Assembly (NCBI GenBank): GCA_036504855.1
Contig: DASXUL010000193.1
Coordinates: 1 to 64,000, forward strand
From: DASXUL01 sp036504855
GTDB lineage: Bacteria > Armatimonadota > DTGP01 > JAKQQT01
Direction of reading: 5' to 3'
DNA length: 64,000 bases
Shown here: piece by piece, positions 8,508 through 15,964 of the stretch
Numbering within the stretch: position 1 is the stretch's first letter
Layout: each line of letters starts with the position of its first letter
Translations under genes and position numbers: made by a program
Notes under the pieces: model-generated
Told to the model about the DNA's origin: nothing
Database searches by the model: none
Seen by the model: only the letters and a program-made list of their open reading frames with translations

Positions 8508-8967
8508 TCCCGCCGTACGGATCGTTGCCCCCGTCAGACCAGACCATATCAGGATCAACAGGAACGACCCACTTCGCCCTCGTCTTTACCAGGTGAACGT
8601 CGTAGGCATTCAACTTCCGCGGCGCCCATCGATTTACCACGAGTACACGGGCGTGGTGCGGGGTAATCCATAACACTTTCGTCATTCGAGGCTGCCACGC
8701 CCCGTCGTCTACGAGGATCGTCTTGCGTATAGCGGGCTGTAGTCTCGACGAGCAGATCATGGTTTGTGCTTCGACCACAGCGTACGGCACGACCGGCAAG
8801 CACAGTACAAACACGATCGCTATGGCCGCTCTCCGATGTAGTCTGGTCGTCTTCTCCGGCCTGTGGCTCAGCCGCCTCGCTTGGTGCACCGTGGTGCGCC
8901 GAATCTCAATGGCTATGTAGAAAGCGCACAGATACGCTGCCGCAAGATAGAGAATGATAAGGAGCAT
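8464..8967 (-). CDS. Hypothetical protein with two membrane helices
   Basis: A 167-residue protein with an N-terminal helix (MLLIILYLAAAYLCAFYIAI), a basic loop, a second helix (AAIAIVFVLCLPVVPYAVV, residues 47-65), then an extracytoplasmic domain of about 100 residues ending in a Gly/Pro-rich tail. No known motif. It heads the small lower-GC cluster 7819-8967. No good ribosome-binding site is visible before its ATG. Confidence 0.45.
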   Translation of the reverse strand: MLLIILYLAAAYLCAFYIAIEIRRTTVHQARRLSHRPEKTTRLHRRAAIAIVFVLCLPVVPYAVVEAQTMICSSRLQPAIRKTILVDDGAWQPRMTKVLWITPHHARVLVVNRWAPRKLNAYDVHLVKTRAKWVVPVDPDMVWSDGGNDPYGGNVFPPYRGKGEFGE

Positions 8968-9259
8968 TTCGGAATACCTAAGCAGCCGACTGTAGGAGTC
9001 GGCGGATCATCGTAACCCCCCTCTAGTTGGGGTGCGTTCAAGTAGATCGCGGCATCGACGCTGTTCCTGCAGACGAGATCATGCTTACCACTACAGGCTG
9101 GCCTACCCCCGAACAGCGGTCCGTTGAGAGATGGTAGGACCAACTCGGTTGGATAGTTGAATGCGGCGGGCGTTCTGTGGCCCCATCCAGAGTGCAACCG
9201 CTGGTTTATGTCGTCATTCCGCGCAAGGGTACAGCGAGCCAGCGGGCCTTTGCATGTGC
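8968..9259. other. Gene-free stretch inside the accessory island
   Basis: No convincing gene. One minus-strand frame (8913-9197) stays open and its amino-acid mix is not absurd, but it overlaps the start of the next gene, lacks a ribosome-binding site and matches nothing I know. G+C is lower than in the rest of the window. Confidence 0.4.
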
Positions 9260-9430
9260 TCAGAGGAGTGGGCGCAACTCCTCAAACGTCTGCGCCACCT
9301 GTGCCCATGCTGGCACGACGCCGAAGCACAACCGGTCACACTGCTCCGAAAGATCCCTCCCCTTGCCGGCAAAGTGGGAATGGGCTTGTGTGACCGCCTC
9401 CTCAAACTCGTCTGTCTGGAAGAGCCTCAT
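9260..9430 (-). pseudogene. AbiEii-type toxin with internal deletion
   Basis: A 56-codon ORF, MRLFQTDEFEEAV through LSEQ, then a tail AWAQVAQTFEELRPLL. The first 30 residues look like the start of nucleotidyltransferase-fold AbiEii toxins, where the next block should be EKDYWVT-like followed by the catalytic GGTxL motif. The last 20 look like the usual C-terminal helix of the family. About 200 residues in between are missing. It begins 18 nt after the antitoxin stop with GGAGG before the ATG, the normal AbiE gene order. Family recognition from such short ends is an inference. Confidence 0.5.
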
Positions 9431-9448
9431 GGCGCCTCCGTTCGTCGG

Positions 9449-10195
9449 TTATGCCTTCGCCTGCCATTCCCGCGCGTGCCGCAGGCCCGCCAGCGCGCCG
9501 AAGTCGAAGCGCGACACCGGGTTCAGGCTGTCTCTGAGTTGCTGGAGGGTCTTGGGGTTCACGTGCAACTCCTGACCGATGGCCCCCAGCATGACGCGCA
9601 CGCGCGGCGGCTCGCATAGCGCCGCACGCGCCAACCGCTCATACATCGCCTGGTCGCCGAGCAGGGTCAGCAACCGCTCAATCGTCTCATGGGGCGGCAG
9701 CTCGCTCGTCCGAGCCCGCCGCCTCAGGAAATCCAGCGTGGCTGCCTCTGCTTCAGAGAGTTCGTTCCATCCAGGAGGCCGCCTTGTGTACACCCTCGCG
9801 CGCTTTCCGGTAAGCGTCTTTGGGAGGCTGCCCGCAGTGGTGGCGTATTCACCGTGCGGAGCGGTCTGGGTGGTAAACCCCAACAGGTTGGCCGCGTGCA
9901 CTCCCGCTGGAAAGACCTTCTTGCCCGCGCCCGAGAGACTCTGGATCGCCGTGGGGGAGGGTCGGCTCTTTCCGAAAGCGGTCGGACGGGCGTGGTAGTA
10001 GATGCCTTTGCTCGCCCGCTCAATGAAGGCCTCTCGCGCAAGGCGCGACAATGCTTGGCTGACTGCCCCTGGCGGCAACTGGGGGAAATCGCTCCGACGC
10101 CAATAGTCCTGCCCGCCGCTCTCAATGGCGTTCCGGACAATAGTGGCCGCGCTGTTCCTCCACCCGCGCTCCTGGGTTTCCGCTGAAGCGCCCAT
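9449..10195 (-). CDS. Type IV TA system AbiEi-family antitoxin (DUF6088-like)
   Basis: A 248-residue protein with an N-terminal winged helix in which VSQALSRLAREAFIERASKGIYYH is the recognition-and-wing block, then a central domain (AANLLGFTTQTAPHGEYATT, RRPPGWNELSEAEAATLDFL) and a helical C-terminus ending FDFGALAGLRHAREWQAKA. AbiEi proteins repress their own operon by binding inverted repeats and neutralise the AbiEii nucleotidyltransferase toxin. Here the toxin gene is gutted, so the antitoxin is an orphan. A perfect palindrome lies 28 nt upstream of the ATG. The length is typical for the subfamily. Confidence 0.75.
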   Translation of the reverse strand: MGASAETQERGWRNSAATIVRNAIESGGQDYWRRSDFPQLPPGAVSQALSRLAREAFIERASKGIYYHARPTAFGKSRPSPTAIQSLSGAGKKVFPAGVHAANLLGFTTQTAPHGEYATTAGSLPKTLTGKRARVYTRRPPGWNELSEAEAATLDFLRRRARTSELPPHETIERLLTLLGDQAMYERLARAALCEPPRVRVMLGAIGQELHVNPKTLQQLRDSLNPVSRFDFGALAGLRHAREWQAKA

Positions 10196-10223
10196 ACCCC
10201 AATGCTCTCACCAGACCCCCATC

Positions 10224-10255
10224 CTGTCAAGTTTCATTGCGAATAAACTTGACAG
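10224..10255 (-). promoter_or_regulatory. Probable AbiEi operator: perfect 11-bp inverted repeat
   Basis: CTGTCAAGTTT and AAACTTGACAG are separated by 10 bp. The copy nearer the gene contains TTGACA on the coding strand and could double as a -35 box, so protein bound here would block RNA polymerase. AbiEi autoregulation through inverted repeats is known for other members; the assignment here is by position. Confidence 0.5.
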
Positions 10256-10344
10256 ATTCCAGGGCGAACGGACTGAATCCCTTGGGGCCCTCCTTGCGCC
10301 TTCGCGCGCATCGGTGGACGAGACAGCGCCAACGCCCCCGCTGT

Positions 10345-10396
10345 CCGTTGGGCCTTCATGCCTGCAGGCCCGTAGACGGGGGTTTCAACCCCCGGC
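10345..10396 (+). repeat. REP element family C, copy 1
   Basis: Contains GCAGGCCCGTAGACGGGG followed by GTTTCAACCCCCGGC, with stem CCGGGGGTTGAAACCCCCG-like pairing. It lies downstream of the RAYT gene at 10473; further copies flank the other side. The stretch 10397-10472 continues with imperfect CCCCGGCGCTCATC repeats. Confidence 0.65.
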
Positions 10397-10472
10397 GCCC
10401 ATCCTCCGGCGTTCATCCCCTCGGCGTCCATCCCTTCGGCGCTCATCCCCGGGGCAACCATCCCCCCGGCGC

Positions 10473-10880
10473 TCACTCGGTCGCCTCCCATTCCGCATGC
10501 GCATGCCCCGCCGCATGGCGCTCCGCCTGCCGGCAAACGTAATCCCGCACCCGCCCAACGTGGTTCGGGCTCACGCTGAGGGCCGCGTATCCGTCCTGCC
10601 ACCCAAACCCGGCGCCGCCCGGCAGCGACCGCGCCACGTGCGACGAAACGCCCTTCATCTGCTGCGCCAGCCGGGGGAGATCAACCAGAGGGGGAGTCCG
10701 CAACAACACGTGGACGTGGTGCTCCACGCCGCCGATCGCCAGCACTTCGCATCCCAGCTTCGCGGCCTCGGCGGCCACGCAACGGAATACCGCAGCGCGC
10801 GCCGCCTCGCCCAGCAGCGGTTGCCGTTGCGCCGTCGCCCAAACGAAGTGGACGTACACCCGGATCAGGCTCTGGCCCAT
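10473..10880 (-). CDS. REP-associated tyrosine transposase (Y1/HUH, IS200-like), RAYT 1
   Basis: A 135-residue single-strand transposase-like protein. The HUH metal motif is H55-V56-H57 in VEHHVHVLL. The catalytic Tyr is Y114 in the family pattern Y-x3-Q-x3-H (YVCRQAERH). RAYTs are domesticated relatives of TnpA that process palindromic REP sequences. The ATG at 10880 has GGAGG 9 nt upstream and matches the start of the second RAYT. At least four copies of one palindromic family surround it, which is the expected context. Paralogous in outline to 22366-22782. Confidence 0.85.
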   Translation of the reverse strand: MGQSLIRVYVHFVWATAQRQPLLGEAARAAVFRCVAAEAAKLGCEVLAIGGVEHHVHVLLRTPPLVDLPRLAQQMKGVSSHVARSLPGGAGFGWQDGYAALSVSPNHVGRVRDYVCRQAERHAAGHAHAEWEATE

Positions 10881-10951
10881 ATGCCCGGCCTCCCGGCGCA
10901 ATTATGCCAATCGCCCGCCCGCTACGCCCAACAACCCGAACGCGGTCCGGG

Positions 10952-11022
10952 GGTGGTTTCCCGGGGGTTGAAACCCCCGTCTGCCGGCCTCCGGCCGAAA
11001 AGGCCCTGAAGGGCCAACGAAC
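10952..11022 (-). repeat. REP element family C, copy 2 (inverted)
   Basis: On the minus strand it reads TTGGCCCTTCAGGGCC followed by the same GACGGGGGTTTCAACCCCC core as copy 1. It lies upstream of RAYT 1 in opposite orientation to copies 1, 3 and 4, so copies 1 and 2 bracket the gene. Confidence 0.65.
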
Positions 11023-11056
11023 CCAATGCAGGCGCCCGTCGCGGACACCGCCCAAT

Positions 11057-11116
11057 CCGTGGGACCTTCAGGCCCATCATGGCCGCAGGCCCGTACACGG
11101 GGATCCATCCCCCGGC
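11057..11116 (+). repeat. REP element family C, copy 3 (diverged)
   Basis: GGCCGCAGGCCCGTACACGG followed by GGATCCATCCCCCGGC. The hairpin core is changed on both sides (GGGGATCCATCCCC), so pairing is kept although the bases differ. Confidence 0.55.
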
Positions 11117-11234
11117 GCCCACCGTCCCGCTCACGCCGAGCGCCCCCGTGCGGGTCCCCCAGGATTGGGGGGCCAGGGGGGCCGAAAGCCAAACGCTCGG
11201 TCCCCGCGTCTCGCCAAACCCCTCGCCCCCACGC

Positions 11235-11310
11235 TCCGTTGGCCCTTCAGGGCCTTCATGGCCGCAGGCCCGTAGACGGGGGTTTCAACCCCCGGGAAAC
11301 CACCCCCCGG
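11235..11310 (+). repeat. REP element family C, copy 4
   Basis: CCGTTGGCCCTTCAGGGCC, then GGCCGCAGGCCCGTAGACGG and GTTTCAACCCCCGGGAAACC. It is close to a perfect inverse of copy 2. The span 11117-11234 between copies holds a GGGGGTCCCCC-type fragment and no gene. Confidence 0.65.
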
Positions 11311-11347
11311 AATTCATCCTCTGGGCGAAATCCCCTCTCCGCACGGT

Positions 11348-11375
11348 CGGAATCCGGAATCCGGAATCCGGAATC
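11348..11375. repeat. Solo heptamer array (CGGAATC)x4
   Basis: Four perfect tandem copies of CGGAATC just downstream of pilT. It has the same 7-bp period as the arms of the long hairpins but without a facing arm, so it may be a half element or a seed. Confidence 0.6.
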
Positions 11376-11392
11376 CGATCCCGCCGCCCCCC

Positions 11393-12517
11393 TCAGAACT
11401 TGCTCCCCTGCACCAGCCTCCGAAACGCCTCCCGGTCCAGCGTTCGGTTCATCGCCTCATCCAGGGTGATCTGGCCGCGCCGGTACAGCTCCGCCAAACT
11501 GCTGTCCATGGTCTGCATCCCGTAGGCGCTCCCCGTCTCTATCACGCTCGGAATCTGGAAGGTCTTCCCCTCGCGGATCAGGTTTCGAACCGCCGAGGTC
11601 GCCACCATTACCTCGCACGCCGCAATCCGGCCGCCCCCCACCTTCGCGCAAAGCTGCTGACCCACCACCGCTTCCAGCGCGCTCGCAAGCTGAACCCGGA
11701 TCTGGTCCTGTTGGTGCGATGGGAAAACGTCCACAATGCGGTCAACCGTCTGCGGCGCCGTCCGCGTGTGCAACGTGGCCAGCACGAGGTGACCCGTCTC
11801 CGCCATCGTCAGCGCCGTCTGGATGGTCTCCAGGTCGCGCATCTCGCCAATAAGCAGCACGTCCGGATCCTCGCGCAACGCCGCCCGCAGGGCCGCGCTG
11901 AACGTCTGCGTGTCGGTCCCCATCTCGCGCTGGTTCACCATCGCCCGCTTGTGCGTGTGGAGGTACTCGATCGGGTCTTCAACGGTGAGGATGTGGCACT
12001 CCTTCTCGTTGTTGATCACGTCGATCATCGCCGCCAGCGTGGTGGATTTGCCGGTGCCGGTGGGGCCCGTCACCAGAACCAGCCCGCTCGGCAGCCGCGC
12101 GAAATCCTCCAGGATCAGCGGCAGCCGCAGCTCTTCCAGGTTCGGGATGCGCCCCGGAATCGCCCGCAGCGCGGCCCCAACGCTTCCGCGCTGGCGGTAG
12201 ATGTTCCCGCGGAACCGCGCGTCTTCCCCAATCCAGTAGCTGAAATCCAGCTCGCTCGTCGCCTCAAACCGCTGGATCTGGTCGCCGGTGAGGATGTCGT
12301 ACACCAGCCGCTGGATGTCCACCGGCCGCAGCGCCTCCCAGGGGGTGTGCGCCAACCGGCCGTCTACCCGCACCATCGGCGGGAGGCCCGCGCTCATGTG
12401 AAGGTCGCTGCCGTGCACGGAAATGGCGTATTCCAGCAAATCGTCCAGATGCACCGTCTGCAGCGAAACGTCGCTCGGTCCGTCCATCATCTCATCTTGT
12501 CGTCGTTGTTCCAGCAT
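11393..12517 (-). CDS. pilT: Twitching motility / pilus retraction ATPase PilT
   Basis: A 374-residue hexameric secretion ATPase. Visible: HGSDLHMSAGLPP near the start, Walker A GPTGTGKSTT, the Asp box, Walker B LLIGEMRDLETI, and the PilT-type histidine box TLHTRTAPQTVDRIVDVFPS. It powers retraction of type IV pili, used in twitching and DNA uptake. The start is set at the ATG at 12517; an ATG at 12490 is possible, and the longer reading passes into GGGGGTAG repeats and is rejected. It is downstream of pilB in the same direction, separated by 177 nt of palindromic repeats. Confidence 0.92.
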   Translation of the reverse strand: MLEQRRQDEMMDGPSDVSLQTVHLDDLLEYAISVHGSDLHMSAGLPPMVRVDGRLAHTPWEALRPVDIQRLVYDILTGDQIQRFEATSELDFSYWIGEDARFRGNIYRQRGSVGAALRAIPGRIPNLEELRLPLILEDFARLPSGLVLVTGPTGTGKSTTLAAMIDVINNEKECHILTVEDPIEYLHTHKRAMVNQREMGTDTQTFSAALRAALREDPDVLLIGEMRDLETIQTALTMAETGHLVLATLHTRTAPQTVDRIVDVFPSHQQDQIRVQLASALEAVVGQQLCAKVGGGRIAACEVMVATSAVRNLIREGKTFQIPSVIETGSAYGMQTMDSSLAELYRRGQITLDEAMNRTLDREAFRRLVQGSKF

Positions 12518-12539
12518 CTCTTGCACTGCTTTCTGCGCC

Positions 12540-12690
12540 CCGGTTCGGACCCCCCTACCCCCCAATACTGGGGGATCAGATACCGGCCGCTCGGCGTTAG
12601 CGCATCGCCAGAACCGAGCGTTCACTCTTGGGTCCCCCAGCATTGGGGGGTAGGGGGGCCGTCCCCCCAGCATTGGGGGGTAGGGGGGTC
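12540..12690. repeat. Tandem GGGG-palindrome cluster (family E) between pilB and pilT
   Basis: Three close copies of a CCCCCAGCATTGGGGGGTAG-type unit (around 12547-12573, 12634-12660 and 12663-12691), each a short hairpin CCCCCA-G/AT-TGGGGG followed by TAGGGGGG. A related fragment is at 11155-11180. The cluster occupies the whole pilB-pilT gap and could attenuate transcription into pilT. Confidence 0.6.
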
Positions 12691-12694
12691 CGGG

Positions 12695-14431
12695 TTACCC
12701 TGTGTACAACACGCGCAGGCATTCCTCCAGCGTCGTCATTCCCAGCAGGATCTTCTCCATCGCGTCGTCGCGCAGCGTGCGCATGCCGTTGCGCAGCGCC
12801 GCCGCGGTCAGGTCCGCCACGCTGCCCTTCTTGAGGATGATCTCGCGCATCTCGTCGTTCACCGTCATCAGTTCGTAAACGCCAACGCGCCCCTTGTAGC
12901 CGGTGCCGCGGCAGAAGGGACACCCGGTTCCCCGGTAGAATTGAACGTCCTCGTCCGCCCGCATCCCGAGGTTCACCAGAGCTTGCGGCGAGGGCTTGTA
13001 GGCTTCCTTGCACTTCGGGCATATGGTCCGCAGCAGCCGCTGGGCGATCACCGCAACCAGCGCGCTGGAGATCAGGAAGCCCTCAATCCCCATGTCGATC
13101 AGGCGCGTCACGCTGCCGGGGGCATCATTCGTGTGCAGCGTCGAGAGCACCAGGTGCCCCGTCAACGCCGCCTCGGTGGCAATCAGTGCCGTCTCACTGT
13201 CTCGGATCTCGCCGACCATGATGATGTCCGGGTCCTGCCGCAGCATCGTCCGCAACCCCGACGCAAACGTCATCCCCGCCCGAACGTTCACCTGCGCCTG
13301 CGTGATGCCGTTCACGTTGTACTCCACCGGGTCTTCGATGGTGATGATGTTCTTCTCGCCGGTGTTCAGCTTGTTCAGCACGCTGTACAGCGTGGTGGAT
13401 TTGCCGGATCCGGTCGGCCCCGTCACCAGGATGATCCCGTAGCTCCGCGTCACCGCCTGCTCGAACCGCTCCATCGTGTCCGGCAGCAGCCCCAGCTTGT
13501 TCAGACCGATGTTGATGCTGCTCTTGTCCAGGATGCGCATCACCACCTTCTCGCCGTACACGTTCGGCAGCGTGGAAACGCGGAAATCGAACTCCTTGCC
13601 GTCGATAATCAGCGCAATGCGCCCGTCCTGCGGCGCCCGCTTCTCGGCGATGTCCATCTCCGCCATGATCTTCATGCGGCTGATGAGCGAGGCCTGCGCC
13701 TGCTTGGGCAGTTTCATGCCCTCCATCATGATCCCGTCCACCCGGTACCGGATCCGAACGCACTCCCGCTGCGGCTCAACGTGGATATCCGACGCCTTCT
13801 CCTGAATGGCCTGCGTGATGATGAGGTTGGCCATGCGCACCACCGGCGCATCCTGGGCCGCGTTCATCAACTGGTCCAGGCTCACCTCATCGGTTTGCTG
13901 CCGCGAATCATCCAACGTCACGTTCAATTCGGTGTTGTGCAGATCGGCAATCGCCGTGATCACCGCATCAGACACGTCATTCTGCGACCGATACGCCTGA
14001 GCAATCGCCTGAACAATCTCATCCTCCGCCGCAATCACCGCATCTACATCCATCCCACTTATTAATCGAACCTCATCTATAGCGTAAATATCGAGCGGGT
14101 TCTTCATGGCTAGGGTGAGGCGGCCGTCGGCCTGTGCGATGGGGATGCACTTGAGGCGGCGGGCCATTTCCTGGGCCATGAGGCGGGAGAGATCGGGGTC
14201 GGCCTGGAACTCGGCGAGGTCCATGAAGGGGACCCCCCACTGCTCGGCCTGGCAGCGGATCTTGTCTTTCTCAGTGATGCAGCCGAGGGAGACGAGGACA
14301 TCCGCGATGGAGACGTGGGTCTTGGACTGACGTTGGCGTTCCGCGGCGACTTCGAGCTGGTCCGGGGTGACCAAGCCGAAGTCGAGGAAGATATCACCAA
14401 TCTGGCGTTTTCTAGCGGGGGCAGAGAGCAT
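12695..14431 (-). CDS. pilB: Type IV pilus extension ATPase PilB/GspE
   Basis: 578 residues. An N-terminal GspE-N domain (RQIGDIFLDFGLVTPDQLE, residues 9-27) is followed by the catalytic core: Walker A GPTGSGKSTT, Walker B IIMVGEIRDSET, His box STLHTNDAPG, and a zinc-binding Cys tetrad CPKC ... CPFC. This ATPase drives pilin polymerisation. The ATG at 14431 gives the standard family N-terminus. One oddity is that base composition changes abruptly inside the gene near 14085: the plus strand is C-rich to the left and G-rich to the right (see findings). Confidence 0.93.
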   Translation of the reverse strand: MLSAPARKRQIGDIFLDFGLVTPDQLEVAAERQRQSKTHVSIADVLVSLGCITEKDKIRCQAEQWGVPFMDLAEFQADPDLSRLMAQEMARRLKCIPIAQADGRLTLAMKNPLDIYAIDEVRLISGMDVDAVIAAEDEIVQAIAQAYRSQNDVSDAVITAIADLHNTELNVTLDDSRQQTDEVSLDQLMNAAQDAPVVRMANLIITQAIQEKASDIHVEPQRECVRIRYRVDGIMMEGMKLPKQAQASLISRMKIMAEMDIAEKRAPQDGRIALIIDGKEFDFRVSTLPNVYGEKVVMRILDKSSINIGLNKLGLLPDTMERFEQAVTRSYGIILVTGPTGSGKSTTLYSVLNKLNTGEKNIITIEDPVEYNVNGITQAQVNVRAGMTFASGLRTMLRQDPDIIMVGEIRDSETALIATEAALTGHLVLSTLHTNDAPGSVTRLIDMGIEGFLISSALVAVIAQRLLRTICPKCKEAYKPSPQALVNLGMRADEDVQFYRGTGCPFCRGTGYKGRVGVYELMTVNDEMREIILKKGSVADLTAAALRNGMRTLRDDAMEKILLGMTTLEECLRVLYTG

Positions 14432-15105
14432 GGGTTGCAACCATTTGGAACGGGCGGGGCAGGCTGGCGTGCCTGCCCCGTCTGTACATGTCTTTCCATG
14501 CACGAAGCGGAATCGGGACGGTGGAGTTCGGGCCTGGGAGGGAATACCCGGTCTGAGCGGCGGAACTCCGGCGCCGGCGAGCGTTCCCCTTCAAGCGTCG
14601 AAAGCCATCCGATTGGGCATGGGAGGCTAGCACAGATCGCAGGCGTATCGCGCATACAGCCGATCCGGCCCGGCATGCGCCGGAGCCATTCTGTCAGACG
14701 CCGAGCGGCATCCCCTCTCCCTGGCTCGCGCAATGAGACAGTCCACGCGCGCCTGGTCATGCTACCCTTCTGGCAGGAGACCAGCGCACAGGTCTTCCAG
14801 GGCCAAACCGGGGCTCCACAAGGTTTGTCCCAAGCCTGTCTGTTGGTCCGTACCCTATCGGGGAACCCTATATATAGAACAGTGATAGTGATAGGAACGT
14901 GGATACTGGGGATAACGCCCCCAGGGTTCCGCTTTCTGACGCTGGCTCCACGCTGGACCCATCACGCTTCAAGCCTGTGGACAAGGCTAGGGATTGCGGA
15001 GGCGTTTTCCCCGGATGGCCGGCTCTGGGCGGTTTTCCCAAGCTGTGCACAGCCCTGTCCCCAGGCCGTATCCACGGGTTGTGGAAACTTGAGGGGAGCC
15101 CACTA
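14432..15105. other. Gene-free divergent region with DnaA-box-like cluster; candidate oriC
   Basis: No gene between the divergent pilB and PhyH genes. Between 14898 and 15088 six sequences resemble TGTGGATAA: CGTGGATAC (14898), TGGGGATAA (14907), TGTGGACAA (14976), TGTGCACAG (15044), and near 15068-15088 GTATCCACG (reverse) and TGTGGAAAC. Two of them match 8 of 9 positions. A short A/T-rich strip (14868-14893, CCTATATATAGAACAG onward) precedes them and could act as an unwinding element. dnaA itself is not in the window. The part 14432-14860 shows nothing I can name. Confidence 0.4.
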
Positions 15106-15897
15106 ATGACCGTTTCCCGCGCGCTCATATCCGCCGAAGAGGCGCGCTTCTATAGCCGCGCCGGATACCTTGTCAAGCCGAACGTGCTAACCGCCGAAGA
15201 GCTGGCCAGTCTCCGGCAGGCCGTTGATGAGGCGTCTGCCACCCGCTACGACGTTGCCCACGACGGAACCGGGCGAGACGCCCGGTACGACGCCGTCTTC
15301 CACCAGAAGGTGAACCTCTGGCAGGTGCACCCTGGCATCCGCCGCCACACGTTTACCCCGCGCATCGCCGAAATGGCCCGCGTCCTGATGGGAGTTCGGG
15401 CCGTGCGGCTCTGGCACGATCAGCTTCTCGTCAAGCAGCCTGGGCAGCCCACCCCCACGCCGTTTCATCAGGATCTCACGTACTGGCCGATGGAGCAGGA
15501 CCTGGCGATGACCGCCTGGACGGCGCTGGACGACGTGGACGAAAGCAATTCCTGCATGCAGTACATTCCGGGCTCTCACCAGTGGGGCGTATACGATGCG
15601 GTGGACTTCATGTCGCCGCAGGGGGTGGCCGAGGTCGCAAAGGGACATGAGGCAGACTGCGTGGCGGTTTCCGCGCCGGTCCCCGCCGGAAGCGTCATCT
15701 TCCACCATTCGCTCACATTCCATGGGGCCACGGCGAACGTCACCGATCGGCCGCGCCGCGCCATGATCATCCACTATCAGGCGGACGGGGTTACGTTTAA
15801 CGGTCGCGCCCACATCGTAAGCGACGTTGCGGGCCTGACCAAGGGAGAACCCATAGCCGGCCACGGGCTCTGGCCGATTCTCGCCGAGGCGGCCTGA
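15106..15897 (+). CDS. Phytanoyl-CoA dioxygenase (PhyH) family protein
   Basis: A 263-residue Fe(II)/2-oxoglutarate oxygenase of the double-stranded beta-helix fold. The facial triad is visible as H121 and D123 in PFHQDLTYW and H206 in HSLTFHGA; Arg217/218 (DRPRRAMIIHY) is placed to hold 2-oxoglutarate. PhyH proteins hydroxylate diverse small molecules; the substrate is unknown. A strong GAGGGGAG precedes the ATG at 15106; the longer reading would extend through the DnaA-box region. It is followed 67 nt later by a secreted esterase, which may share its transcript. Confidence 0.85.
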   Translation: MTVSRALISAEEARFYSRAGYLVKPNVLTAEELASLRQAVDEASATRYDVAHDGTGRDARYDAVFHQKVNLWQVHPGIRRHTFTPRIAEMARVLMGVRAVRLWHDQLLVKQPGQPTPTPFHQDLTYWPMEQDLAMTAWTALDDVDESNSCMQYIPGSHQWGVYDAVDFMSPQGVAEVAKGHEADCVAVSAPVPAGSVIFHHSLTFHGATANVTDRPRRAMIIHYQADGVTFNGRAHIVSDVAGLTKGEPIAGHGLWPILAEAA

Positions 15898-15964
15898 AGC
15901 GGTTTCGTCAGGGGCCACATACTCCACATCTGCCATGCTCCTCTGTCCCAGAAAGGCTCTCGAT

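Noticed and set aside
8913..9197. 94-codon minus-strand frame upstream of the hypothetical membrane gene
   Set aside because: No ribosome-binding site, overlap with the next gene start and no recognisable family; left as an unassigned stretch.
11711..14065. 784-codon plus-strand open frame opposite pilT and pilB
   Set aside because: It spans two genes and their intergenic repeats in antisense, with no ribosome-binding site or family resemblance.
14899..15105. N-terminal extension of the PhyH protein by 69 residues
   Set aside because: The extension passes through the DnaA-box-like region, is not conserved in style, and a strong ribosome-binding site marks ATG 15106.
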